A DNA stretch of 64,000 bases from Endocalyx cinctus. Its lineage: Eukaryota; Ascomycota; Sordariomycetes; Amphisphaeriales; Apiosporaceae. Below, in pieces: positions 1-9,976 of this stretch; position 1 is the first letter of the stretch; each line of letters begins with the position of its first letter. Both the position numbers and the translations under genes were made by a program. The stretch is taken from the NCBI GenBank assembly GCA_001600455.1, contig BCKC01000008.1, forward strand, positions 2,391,345 to 2,455,344, given 5' to 3'. A model generated the notes under the pieces. It ran no database searches and had not been told where the DNA came from. It saw nothing but the letters and a program-made list of their open reading frames with translations.

Positions 1-103
1 GGTTCCCGGAAGTGGCGTCAGCTCCGGCGCTAGCTCGCGTAGTAGCTCAACGGCGAGAAAGAAGAAGGACAGGGCATATCCGGCTGCCGCATTCGGGAAC
101 TGA
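1..103 (+). CDS. 3' end of an unidentified protein-coding gene (partial)
   Basis: Reading from base 2, 33 sense codons run to a TGA at 101-103. The tail is Ser/Gly-rich, then basic (ARKKKDR), and ends YPAAAFGN. Codon use is G/C-rich, like the real exons elsewhere in the window and unlike the AT-rich sequence that starts right after the stop. The gene would enter from the left and converge on glucokinase. Too little is visible to name a family, and chance openness over 33 codons cannot be excluded. Confidence 0.4.
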   Translation, partial: VPGSGVSSGASSRSSSTARKKKDRAYPAAAFGN

Positions 104-986
104 TGATTTTTTTTTTCTTTCTTCCCCATTTTATATATATGCATATCTATGCTCATTTGGTCTCTAGCACCCTGCGCATGAGGTCGATGAGCCGATAGAT
201 ATCGCATTACGAGGACTACGCTAAGCCGGGGCGGTGAGCAAAAAAAGGGGAGTGGATGTTGAGTTTATGTCTGTCTGTTTTTTTTTTTTTTTTCTATTGG
301 ATTAGAAAGGTACGGCATGGAAAAGAGTGGCGAAAAAAAAAAAAAGAATAGTATAATTTTTTCTATATAGATACTATGAGGTATGCATATTAAGATGAGA
401 CAACGATGCACATTGCACTGGACAGGTGTATATACGCCAGGTATAGACTACCTCCTACTTACTCACCTAATATATACTCAGCACAAAAATACGGATCAAC
501 ATTTATGAGGGATGAAAAAATATTGTGTTTGTCGAAAAATTACCTTTCTTACATCCCTCCTCTGTAGTACTGATCAATATGTCTATTATGCCTATAGTGA
601 TGGAAATTCGTATTCTGCAAAGTACAGCAAGTACTGGTGGTTATTAACTAGAGCGATATCGTCGAAAGTCAAGAGTACACGGGTTTCTACATTTACCCTA
701 TGAGCGCTCCATGAAGTTATGTCGATTCGGTTCGGTTTCACAAACTACAGTCAATACGCCGATCGCCGATCAATAGTAATCGAACATTATAAAAATTCTA
801 ATTGTTGATGACAAAAAAACACCTGTAGTAGTAATAAAAGAACAAAAAAAACCATGAATGCTTATCATAAAAACTCAGACCAGCCTCGCCTTAAACCCAT
901 GCATGCTTTTTACTCTGCTTAATAACTTTGCATTCGTAAGCGATCATTCCCATTTTCGTTATCTTTGATGCTTGTTTGCATCATCG
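104..986. other. Convergent intergenic spacer
   Basis: AT-rich spacer between a gene end on the plus strand and the end of glucokinase on the minus strand. It holds several poly-T and poly-A runs (about 110-120, 280-295, 334-345) that may be 3' UTR material. I see no gene. Confidence 0.6.
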
Positions 987-2689
987 TCATGCCACCGTAG
1001 TAGTCTCCCCAATCTTCATTAACTTATCACCAATCTCGGTTCGGAGGTAAGTGATGTAATCGGTGGGGGTGTGTTTCTTCTCCATGCCAGCCGCGACGAG
1101 GGCGATGAGGGCGGCGCCTACGCCGCTCCCGTCCTTGGCGATGCCGATACGGATACGCTTGACGCCCTCGGGGCCGATGCCCTCGATGACGGCGAGCGCT
1201 TCGTAGATCATGTCGCGGAAGTACGGGTAATGCTCGACGAGGCTGCCGTCAACGCCGATATCGATGGGGTCGTCCGTCGTCTCGGTGAGCTTACCGCTCT
1301 GGAGCACTACGGCACCGAGGGCCACGGCGGAGAGCCTCGCGGCGCGGCGACCGACCGCGTAGGCGATGTCCTTGAACGCCTTGGCGTCCTCGAGAGAGGA
1401 TGCGTAGATCATGAGTTCCTTCTCGAGCTGTTGTCGCAAGCTCGAGTGTTCGGGTGTGCTATCCGCCGCCGCTATCGACAACAAAGAGCTGTCGAGGCCC
1501 CACTGCTTATATATGGGCGAGTCGGCTCCGATCGTTGTTGTGGATTTGACGTCGTTGGAGCTAGAGTTCTCATCCTTGAAAAGGGCCACCTTAGGGTTCT
1601 TCAACATATCAACGATGGCCAGGCGAACAATCTCGCCCAAGAACATGCCAGACACTCTTTTCTCAAACATCTGGATACCCGGGTTCACACTCTTTCGATC
1701 CAGCTCAATATCGTAAGATGTATTGGGTAATATGTTCAACTGGTTATCAAAAGATCCCCATTCGGTGTTGATAACCATCTCACCGGTGGACTTATCGTAC
1801 TCGCCATCAACCGACTTCTTGATTTTGTTCACCTTCTCCACGTAAGCACCATTGGTACCCGTACCAAATATCGCACCCAAAAGAGTCGACGTTTTGCCTG
1901 GGGACGTGTACGAACGAGCCATCAGCGTCCCGACCGTATCGTTCACGAGCGCGGCAACCTTGACGGGGAGCCGGAGGATATTAATCTCTTCCTGCAGCAA
2001 GGCGCATACATCTTTGCCAATTGCGTCCGGGATATCAAAACCCTTGGTCCATCTTATGAGATTGCCTTTGTTTATACCGAACTGCTGAACCGGGAAACTG
2101 AAGGTGAATCCCAATCGGAAGATGTTCTCATCCCGGTAACCTTCCGGGGTGCTCACCGTCTGGCGTCGCCGTATGTGAGCTTCGAAGTGATCTTCATGAT
2201 GTGTTTTCAGAAACAATTCGATTTGCTTGGCCAAGAAAGAGAACAGTTCTTTGGCCGTCTTGGCCACCATCAGCTCCTTCGGAATAGCGACCTTGCTAAA
2301 TGTGAGGTTGAATGTAGTATCGCCGTTCAGTTGTATAGAGCACACGCGGAAATTTGTACCTCCCAGATCGACGGCCAAGTAGAGACCCTAATGCGATGAA
2401 AGTTAGACACGGCCCTCCCTCAAGATTCGACGGCTTTGGTGACGACTAACCTTCTCGGTACCATTAGGCACACCTGTAACATAAGTCGGAATTTGGCTCA
2501 TACTTGTGCCATCTTTGACCAAGCCCTCGTCTTTAAATATGTGAGCAAATATGCTTTATTTTGAGCAGAGTTGAATAAAAAAAAAAACGTACTCATCTGT
2601 TGGAGGAACTCCTTGACGCCTTTGTTGACGTCATCATCCGTATAATCGAATTGCGCAACAATACGTTGCGTCTCCTCGACTAAAGACAT
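987..2689 (-). CDS. glkA: Glucokinase (hexokinase family)
   Basis: ATP-dependent phosphorylation of glucose to glucose-6-phosphate in the cytosol, the entry step of glycolysis. Three exons (2689-2593, 2530-2451, 2387-987) give 525 aa; the introns are 62 and 63 nt with good GT/AG sites, and the frame closes exactly. The N-terminus reads MSLVEETQRIVAQFDY and matches the start of fungal glucokinases rather than hexokinases. Seen motifs: SQIPTYVTGVPNGTEK, then the phosphate-binding LAVDLGGTNFRV at about 63-74, the sugar-binding region with FTFSFPV and KGFDIPD, the NDTVGTL segment, GAIFGTGTNGAY, and C-terminal DGSLVEHYPYF and GSGVGAALIALVAAG. A Ser/Thr-rich insert (about residues 330-375) makes it longer than the roughly 490-500 aa usual in Aspergillus. 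The gene faces away from the 151-aa gene at 5.1 kb. The symbol is by family analogy. Confidence 0.93.
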
Positions 2690-5143
2690 GGTGTCTGCTC
2701 GAGATATTGGAGGCGCGGTTGGGAAGGGCTGTGGGCTCTCGCAGATGGATTCGTCTACAATTAATGCTGGAGGAGAAGAGATGGTACGTGTGAAGGGATG
2801 TACCGCGAATAGACGCGAATATTCAAATTTGGCACTGGTGAGGAAGACTTGGGCCAGCTATTGGAATAAACTATAAGCATGTGAACTTAATCGCAAACAA
2901 AAGGTTGGGTTTCATGCGGGGGAAGACAAGGATGACGGACAATCCCTCGTTAATCAATCCAAAGGAAGGAAGTGATTAGTCCATTCAATATTAATCGCTC
3001 AGCAGGAGATGTCAGATTTCTAGGCATGATGAAGTAAACAATTGACTTACTAAAACGAATATAAGAAAGACGAGAGAGAACAAATGTATAAAGGTAAGTG
3101 ACGGTGGTGCAGATGAAGGCTTAGCTAGTTTCCCTTCTTTCTCTTTCTCATCAATAGGATTGGCCTGGCTACTTGTGATAGTAGAACTTGAAGAGGAATC
3201 AGCTCTGGCGCTGGCGAGGCGCCAGGCTTTAAAATACTCAAACAACGTGAGAGCCACGGCGAGATCGCGGGGCTATAGTGGGGTATAATGTTTTTTCCCC
3301 AGGGGCCGTTCTGGGGGATTTTGGCCGAGGAGGGAGAGTGACAGTGGAACAATCGGGTGCAAAATCGTCAGTTCAAACCAGGAAAACCAATCAGCCAAGG
3401 GAAATCAGCTTAGACGAAAATCTAGTTATGGGTGTTATGGGGTACCCAAGCCTTCCGAAGAAGCACCTTTTTTTTTGTCTGTTTCCCCTCTAATCACTCT
3501 TTTTTTTTTACGCGTATGCCAAATATCGCTCGTTGGGATGGTAAAACGGGCCGGATGCGCAAAGAAAGTGAAGTCACTAAAAAACGTGCGATGAGGTCAT
3601 GGGGGGGTATTTCATAGAAGATATACCCTTGTAAAAACACGCGAGGCGCACGAGACACCGGTTGATTTCGGTCGATTCAGTCTAGAACCAGTTAAAGCAT
3701 TCCACTGTTAAAATATCGATAGAAAAAATTGGAAATCTTCAGGTCTCGAGTAATCATCCAAGTACTTGACGGAGCCGCACCCGCAAATTTTCCGTCTGTC
3801 GTTAAGATTATTATTACTATTATATAATTTCGTCGTTGATAATGTCGCTATTCTTCCGACTTAGAATATAAGTCTTAAGGTAGTGAGTGATTGGTTCAAG
3901 GAGGCTTTGATTCAGAATTTCGTCGATGTATGAAGAATCGATTGTATGTAGTATTATTAAATATATTTGTATGTATGTATCTTTCTTCTTCTTTTCTCTC
4001 GGATCGTGATAATCACGTCGTATCTGCAAAAGATCCAACGGGTATGGTGCAGTCGATGAGAAGGATTGACGAACCAATCAAATTTTAAGTCTCGATCTAA
4101 GTCTCAAAGAGGGTTATATCGAATCATAATCAAGGAGAATGAAGTGATATTAGGATAATTCTATTCTTTTTCTTGAGTTGTTTCGAAGAGAAAAGATCAG
4201 AAAGTTGGGTGATTAAAAGGAGACTTGACTTGGAAGGCCGCCCTCAACTTGGAATGAATAAAAAAAAACGGGGGTCGGGTTTTGTTGAGGTTCCACCCTT
4301 CTGAACCACACGATAAATGAAACGATAGCCTTCAACTCGAGAATAGGACAATACCCTCTGGAATAACATTTACACTCGCGAGGAACAATAACTATCTCCT
4401 GCTTGTCATGATATTTACATGGTGTATAAATCATGCCCACCAGGGATAATATAATTCAAGCATTCGACTGGTTGATAGTGTGATCTATATGAATATTTCA
4501 TTTCATCGTGGGGTGGATATGCCCTTTTCCCTTTCCTATTTGGCTATACTACTTTCTTATTCTTGTTCTTGTGCACGGTTTCTATCAAAGAGGTTTAATT
4601 AGTTCATTTCATGCATTTTTTGATTCGTGGATAACGTTTCACAGTAACTCGTTAAGTACTTGTACAGAGCGCCTAGTACGGATTCGTCTATAAGAACTTA
4701 AACATATTTATAGATAGCAACCCTACGTGCTGGATGGAAATACGCATGCATGTACGAGTATCACGATGTGATCTTTCCCGATACATAAGTTAAATTTCAC
4801 CAGATATTACTTCTCTTTGTTACAAGAGACGGTGATGGGGAGTTATAAGATACGACGGTATCAACTCCCTTACAGAGTCTAGCCCAGATCATAATGACAA
4901 GGGGAAAGCGTTAAAATAAATTACCCCTCAATCAGCTTCCAAGATGGAATGGAACGAACCAAGTTCATATGTCAAGTAGCGACATATAAGCGACAAATCG
5001 CTTACTCATTCACAGTCAAGTCATGAGAATGGTTACTATCATCTCACCATTTCCCGATATTGAAAGACGATAAGTTCTATAAAAAACTAAGGTTTTATCT
5101 TTTCAAGAATCTCCTAGCCCAGAGAAGAAACGCATAATTCAAA
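2690..5143. other. Divergent intergenic region, no gene seen
   Basis: 2.45 kb between the divergent starts of glucokinase and the SnoaL-like gene. It is AT-rich, with short open frames on both strands (for example 3012-3257 minus, Ser-rich plus a hydrophobic stretch) that lack a credible start or conserved look. It presumably holds both promoters. CT-rich runs at 3470-3510 and 3980-4000 could be leader or promoter elements. Confidence 0.55.
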
Positions 5144-5705
5144 ATGAGTGACGCTAGTACACCCCAATCTCGACGGAGGCAAACGGCCATGCAATTTATA
5201 GAGGGGTACAATATTTGGACAATGGAGGCCATCATGGCCGTCCGGAGTGAAGAATGCACGCAAGAAGTATTACCAAGTAAGAGATTCGAAATAGATTAAA
5301 ACCCCGGCAGTCACTTACCTCCGCTTCCTCGTCCTTCTTCTCTCTTGTACACCAACGTATTAACATCCGCTTTTTTATTAAGAATCCCTCAACCGACCCG
5401 TGATGGACAATGCCGCCTACGCGGTCTACTTCGGGAGTTTCATCCCTATTTTTCAAGACTTCACCGTGACGGTAAAGGATATCTTTGAGGACGAGCGCGA
5501 GAACAAGATTGTGATTTGGGCCCAGAGTACGGCGACGACCGAGATCGGCCCGTACGCCAACGAGTACATGCTAGCCCTCAACTTCACGGAGGACGGGTCC
5601 AAGCTCGTTCGCGTCCGGGAATTTGTCGATTCCCGCTTTAGCGAGGACTACTTCGTGAGGCTGGCCAAGCACGCCGAGCAGAAGAAAGCCGGTGAGAGGT
5701 TATGA
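5144..5705 (+). CDS. SnoaL/NTF2-like small protein
   Basis: Exons 5144-5276 and 5383-5705, intron 106 nt (GTAAGA...TTAAG), giving 151 aa. The ATG sits in AAAATGAGT, and the joined frame reads EVLPKSLNRPVMDNAAYAVY across the splice. An N-terminal helical part with FIEGYNIWTMEAIMAVRSEE and a middle FGSFIPIFQDFTVTV followed by alternating strand-like segments (KIVIWAQSTAT, EYMLALNFTEDG, VRVREFVDS) fit the alpha+beta barrel of SnoaL/NTF2-like polyketide cyclases and ketosteroid-isomerase-type proteins. Such proteins are common in fungal genomes, often near secondary-metabolism genes; the substrate cannot be inferred. It stands alone here, 7.9 kb from the acyl-CoA-ligase-like gene. No signal peptide is seen. 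Confidence 0.82.
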
Positions 5706-6131
5706 GCTGAGGGAGAGTTGATGGATTCACACCCAAGCTATGTCTAAGTCATATCACGGTTTCTCATTAAATCTATAACTGCCCTTCATAAACTATTACT
5801 TCTTCCACATTGAATTTGAGAGCGGAGCGAGGTAGCAAACACTTTAGACAAGACATTATCTGAGAAAGTAAACTACAGAAAACCCGGATAGGGCAGTACT
5901 TAGGTTTTACCTAGATACGTAACTAATGTACCTATCATATTGATAATATTTTCATATTAGAATTTTAGCTTTTTAAAATGGATGTTGCAAATACTAGTTA
6001 TTATGCACAAAGACCACATGGAGCAAGATTAAATTTTCTTTCCTGAATAGCCTCAAATGAAGGTGTACTTGGAAAGGCACAGAAAGCATAAAACGACGAC
6101 CGCTTCCGGGTCAAAAAGGAAGCAAAAAGTA
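5706..6131. other. Intergenic spacer
   Basis: AT-rich spacer between the SnoaL-like gene and tRNA-Pro. Nothing recognisable was seen apart from the probable 3' UTR of the upstream gene. Confidence 0.6.
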
Positions 6132-6244
6132 GGGCTTGGCCGGGGTTCGAACCCGGGGCCTCTCGCATAACTGCATATCCCATTTAATGCACAGTTGCGT
6201 AGGGTGTACCCTAAGCGAGAATCATACCACTAGACCACCAAGCC
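6132..6244 (-). tRNA. tRNA-Pro (anticodon AGG) with intron
   Basis: On the minus strand the acceptor arm GGCTTGG (6244-6238) pairs with CCAAGCC (6139-6133), with discriminator C at 6132. The B box GGTTCGAAC sits in the T arm, and the A box is TGGTCTAGTGG. The anticodon stem is CTCGC/GCGAG and the loop is TTAGGG + T, giving anticodon AGG (Pro). An intron of 41 nt (6208-6168) lies after position 37, the standard place; its start (TACACCCTA) can pair with the anticodon region TAGGGT. The mature RNA is 72 nt plus CCA. Confidence 0.95.
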
Positions 6245-7384
6245 GAATGTGGGACTTGTTACTGATAAAAAGACGTCTTATTTTTCTACATGATAGCGTA
6301 AATAAAAGTCATGATGATGAACCAATCATGTGTTGCAGTATGTTACCGGAAAGAGGGGTGGTTCATCCGAATGAAGTATAGCAAGATGGCAAGGATAAAA
6401 CTGGCGCTGACTGGCAGAGTGGCAGATTGGCAGAGTGGCACTGTGTCACTGTGGTAGAGTGTCTGAGTGTGGTACCTAATCACAACGTTCAGCTTGTCAA
6501 CTTTGTAATGTAGGATAGTATCCATCCAGAAGGCTGTTTGAGACTGAGTGGTAATCATCTGAATCATCTAATACAAACCCCGGTTTGAGAATACTATATC
6601 CTAGTACATTGCTAACAAGTAGTAATTAACTGTACTCTGTACTATGGACCACATTGTGTACTGTAAGATGGATAAAATAATGTACATAGTAACACTTTGA
6701 TTTTATATTACCTACCTAGGTACCTACCTAGGTAGTGAGATGGACCCATCCACGGATCTATCTATTACCTAATGCAATGCCTCACGTAGCGTCAAGGGCC
6801 TCTTTTTGCGTGAAACTAGTAAGGTTAGTAGCATGAAAGCAGTTAATCTAGACAATACGTCATATATTTAAAGCGGTTGAAATTCGGTATGACCATCGCG
6901 AACGTCCTAGATGAACAGCGTCAGCCTTCATGCCTCGTCCAGCCTTAGGGGTACTAGAGATGCAATAATAAAGTCCCATCATTCCTTTCCATCAACTCTA
7001 TCCTCTTGCAAGACCATCACTCGACGCCGTGAATCTGCAACAATGTACGAAAACACTCACGTAATAGAACTAACAAGAGCCTTGATACACTCTTGGAATA
7101 TTGCCGTGCAGCTGAAATGCTTAGTAAGGAATACATGGTTTTATGCATCGCAATCTTGTCAATTTATGCATTTATGCATATATCCATAAACAAATTGACT
7201 TGCACAAATTTAACGTATCCATGCATTTAAACTTACCTTAACATCCACCCACCATCGTATCAATGATTGACAATCATGAGCATCAATGAAGAAATGAATG
7301 TCGCATAATTTCCACGGGCTGCTAATCCTGCAGTCTTTTCATAAATATAATGAACTAAGTATCAGAATCTGTATCTAATCCAAG
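6245..7384. other. Intergenic region with CCTAGG palindromes
   Basis: AT-rich spacer. At about 6710-6735 there are two adjacent copies of a CCTACCTAGGTA palindrome. At 6410-6450 there is a short imperfect GGCAGAGT/GGCAGATTG tandem. No gene was recognised; the presumed promoter of the 610-aa gene lies at its right edge. Confidence 0.5.
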
Positions 7385-9217
7385 ATGCTACCGCGTACTA
7401 TACTCCGACGTCTCCTTCGTCTCCGCCCGCAAAAATCGGTCGCTGCCGCGCCTTCACCAAATCGATATGTTGTGAGGTTCACCCAATTTGCTTATCAGAC
7501 TCGACCTCAGCTTCTCTTCCTCTCCTCGCCTCTGTCTAAAAACCAGCAATTTCGTTACCTAACCACCGAACGAAAACAATGGCTCAAATACGAGGCCTTC
7601 CTCGTCATTAAAGTCACCGCCTATATCTGGGCCATATCAGGTTGCCTGTTCATTGCGGCTTTCTGCATAGACCAGGAAATGCTGGAACGAAGAATTCCCA
7701 CACCTGACGAACTTTACTTCATTACCAGAATAGCATTTAGGACAGCGTTTGGAAGGGCGGACAAACCTAAGAGTAGGAAAGACATGCCAGGCAGCATGCC
7801 AGTAATAGATTGGATAAAGGTGAAAAATAAAATTGCACAAGTTGTTGACAGATTAGAAGATCCCGATATTGATGGTGCCGGACTGAAGCCGTTGGTGGAA
7901 GGAGGGATGTGGATTGATGGTGTTGGAGAATCTGGCTTTGATATAACGGCCAAGAGTGAACCTTGGAGGAGAGCTTACTACGAGGCATTGATGCTTTCCG
8001 CCAAGGTCGCGGAACAACTCGATAATAAAGTCAGGATTAAAGACGCTCCAAATAGCAATGACAAGTGGTATAAGGTCAGGATCCTGGATGATGGAAACCA
8101 AAATTACGCATGGGATGCTGATATGATCCCGGGGCCGTCCAACCCATTCCCTAAGCCGATCAAGTTCGGCATGCCTAGTGCACCGCGAGAGGAGGATGTC
8201 ACACCCGCGTGCGACCCCCCTGAGGGTATTTACATGAAGATTATGACCACGCGAGGTTTTACCGCGAAGCAGAAGATGGATGCCGCGTTGGCGTACGGAT
8301 CGTGGTTAGATTTCAAATCCAATCCCGAAGCCGCCGAGAAGATGTTCGACTGGGCCCTATCCATTGCGTCTGAGAATTATAACCCGACGTCTCTTCCCTA
8401 CGACGCGCGGTCCTTGACTCTACGGGACAGTCCCAGCGCACACCCATCTGCAAATATACTTACCTGCTTGACTTCCCAAGCTATTCACAAGGCGTGGAAC
8501 GGAGATATCTCTACCGCTTTACCCATCTTTCTCTCCATCCTTAGGGCACGGCGAAATTTACCGTTTCCAGGACCCGAATTGATGGAAGATCGCTCAAAAC
8601 GGAGATCCCCCTCTTTGTCCATGGAAAATTCCTTCTTCACCATGGTAAAGAAAATGGCCCAACCTCCAGAATATCCTCCTCCTCCAGACGACGGACAGTC
8701 GCCGCCGGTGCGAGACGCGCTCGAGCTATGTCAGGAGGCTGCCCTTAACATGTATATTGGAGAAATCATCTACGCGGCGTCTAAGAACGAGGGTAAAACA
8801 TCAAAAGGCCGCGAGGACGGTCTCGCGTGGACCCGGGAAGCGGTCGATCTCGCGGAAGAGCAACTGCATCGGATGCGCGAGGTGGAGAATAAAGGAAAAG
8901 CCGAGAAAGCGACCATAAAGACGTGCAAAGAGTGTTTAGACGCCGGTCTCGAAAATTGGGCCCGGATGGTCGCTAGGCTTGCGCGGGAAGAACAGGAAAG
9001 GAAGAAGAAGGCGGAAGAAGCGGCGGCGGCGGCGACAGCGGCGGCATCCTCCTCTTCTTGGCTGAGCTTCTGGGCCAACGGAAAGCAACCAGAAAACGTT
9101 GGAAGTAGGTGGGCCGCTGAAGAAAAAGTCGTTGAAGAAAGGCTTCGCAGGGCTCAGGAATTGTTTATGCAGCTCGAACCGCGTCGTTCCGGGATCCTCT
9201 CTCTTTTCAAGGCTTAA
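7385..9217 (+). CDS. Conserved-looking fungal protein, probably mitochondrial and membrane-anchored
   Basis: Single exon, 610 aa, ATG at 7385 after an AT-rich leader. The N-terminus (MLPRTILRRLLRLRPQKS) is rich in Arg and lacks acidic residues, as in a mitochondrial presequence. One strong transmembrane segment follows at about 75-97 (VIKVTAYIWAISGCLFIAAF). After it comes a soluble part with GMWIDGVGESG and DITAKSEPWRRAYYEALMLSAK, then helical repeats that look TPR-like (ALAYGSWLDF, AEKMFDWAL, ALELCQEAALNMY, AWTREAVDLAEEQL). The tail has a Lys/Glu plus poly-Ala stretch (about 535-560) and ends RRSGILSLFKA. This suggests a membrane protein with a large helical domain on one side. I do not recognise a named family; topology and location are inference. 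Confidence 0.85.
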   Translation: MLPRTILRRLLRLRPQKSVAAAPSPNRYVVRFTQFAYQTRPQLLFLSSPLSKNQQFRYLTTERKQWLKYEAFLVIKVTAYIWAISGCLFIAAFCIDQEMLERRIPTPDELYFITRIAFRTAFGRADKPKSRKDMPGSMPVIDWIKVKNKIAQVVDRLEDPDIDGAGLKPLVEGGMWIDGVGESGFDITAKSEPWRRAYYEALMLSAKVAEQLDNKVRIKDAPNSNDKWYKVRILDDGNQNYAWDADMIPGPSNPFPKPIKFGMPSAPREEDVTPACDPPEGIYMKIMTTRGFTAKQKMDAALAYGSWLDFKSNPEAAEKMFDWALSIASENYNPTSLPYDARSLTLRDSPSAHPSANILTCLTSQAIHKAWNGDISTALPIFLSILRARRNLPFPGPELMEDRSKRRSPSLSMENSFFTMVKKMAQPPEYPPPPDDGQSPPVRDALELCQEAALNMYIGEIIYAASKNEGKTSKGREDGLAWTREAVDLAEEQLHRMREVENKGKAEKATIKTCKECLDAGLENWARMVARLAREEQERKKKAEEAAAAATAAASSSSWLSFWANGKQPENVGSRWAAEEKVVEERLRRAQELFMQLEPRRSGILSLFKA

Positions 9218-9874
9218 TTCTGAGAAGTGTGGATTGATAAGTACTCGTGCTTTTGATTTGCCTGTCTGTCTGTCTGACCTTCACTCCTGTATCTCACATA
9301 ATGAGTATTTGAAAAATAAAAATAAAAAAAACCCCAGTCATGACAAAGTGACAGACACGGCTCGGAGATTGATATAATCTAGCGGAAAACAGGAAAAGAA
9401 GAATGGATATCACTTACCTGTCTACCGCCGTTGGTGTAATACATGATGTTGTATCATAAATGCCTAAGTCACATGTACTATTATTAATCTAATTTCAACC
9501 CACTGGTTTTTACCTTTGTGGAGCCATTGGATTCTACCACCGTTGCAATGATTCTTATTTGTCATGAAGAATGTTCTAAAAGGCTCCTAAAGTGAGTGTT
9601 GAGGTAGGATAAGAGAGTTTTCTATAGTAGGTTTAAGAAGAAACCACAAGTTTATATTTGCATGCGTAGGGACGCGAGGTACCTGCAGTTTCCTGCCGCT
9701 TTACGCAACTGCCTCTATAGTCAAGCCATCTTAACGGAAAATGATCGCTACGTCAAGTCAAGTGTATTTCTACACAGAAACTCGAAGGACTCTCTTACAG
9801 CTACCCGACCTGATTTTCGTCTTTGAGCGTTCCTTGAGACTAAGCTAGGTGTGGCCGCGTCATTCGTCAACATC
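9218..9874. other. Intergenic spacer
   Basis: 3' flank of the 610-aa gene and AT-rich sequence. A TCTG repeat (about 9261-9277) lies just after the stop. No further gene was seen. Confidence 0.5.
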
Positions 9875-9976
9875 CTATCTTCGGCGCATCATGCACCACA
9901 CCCAAAGTAAACTCAGGCCGAGAAAAGCGATTATCCCGAAAACGATCTCGACGACCTGGCTAGTCTCCATTTTCAT
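9875..9976 (-). CDS. Possible 33-aa single-pass membrane microprotein
   Basis: An open frame on the minus strand from ATG at 9976 to TAG at 9875-9877. It reads METSQVVEIVFGIIAFLGL after two leading residues, then SLLWVWCMMRRR. This is one hydrophobic helix of about 20 residues, preceded by an acidic/polar N-terminus and closed by three arginines, a clean positive-inside pattern. A second ATG lies two codons in. The sequence is more GC-rich than its surroundings. Similar SxxVxEIVFGIIA-type helices occur in many uncharacterised fungal proteins, so it may instead be an exon or relic of a larger gene. There is no RNA evidence. Confidence 0.35.
   Translation of the reverse strand: MKMETSQVVEIVFGIIAFLGLSLLWVWCMMRRR

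Noticed and set aside
1071..1730. 219-codon open frame on the plus strand inside glucokinase
   Set aside because: It is antisense to the large glucokinase exon and is open only because of that exon's GC-rich codon use; it resembles no protein.
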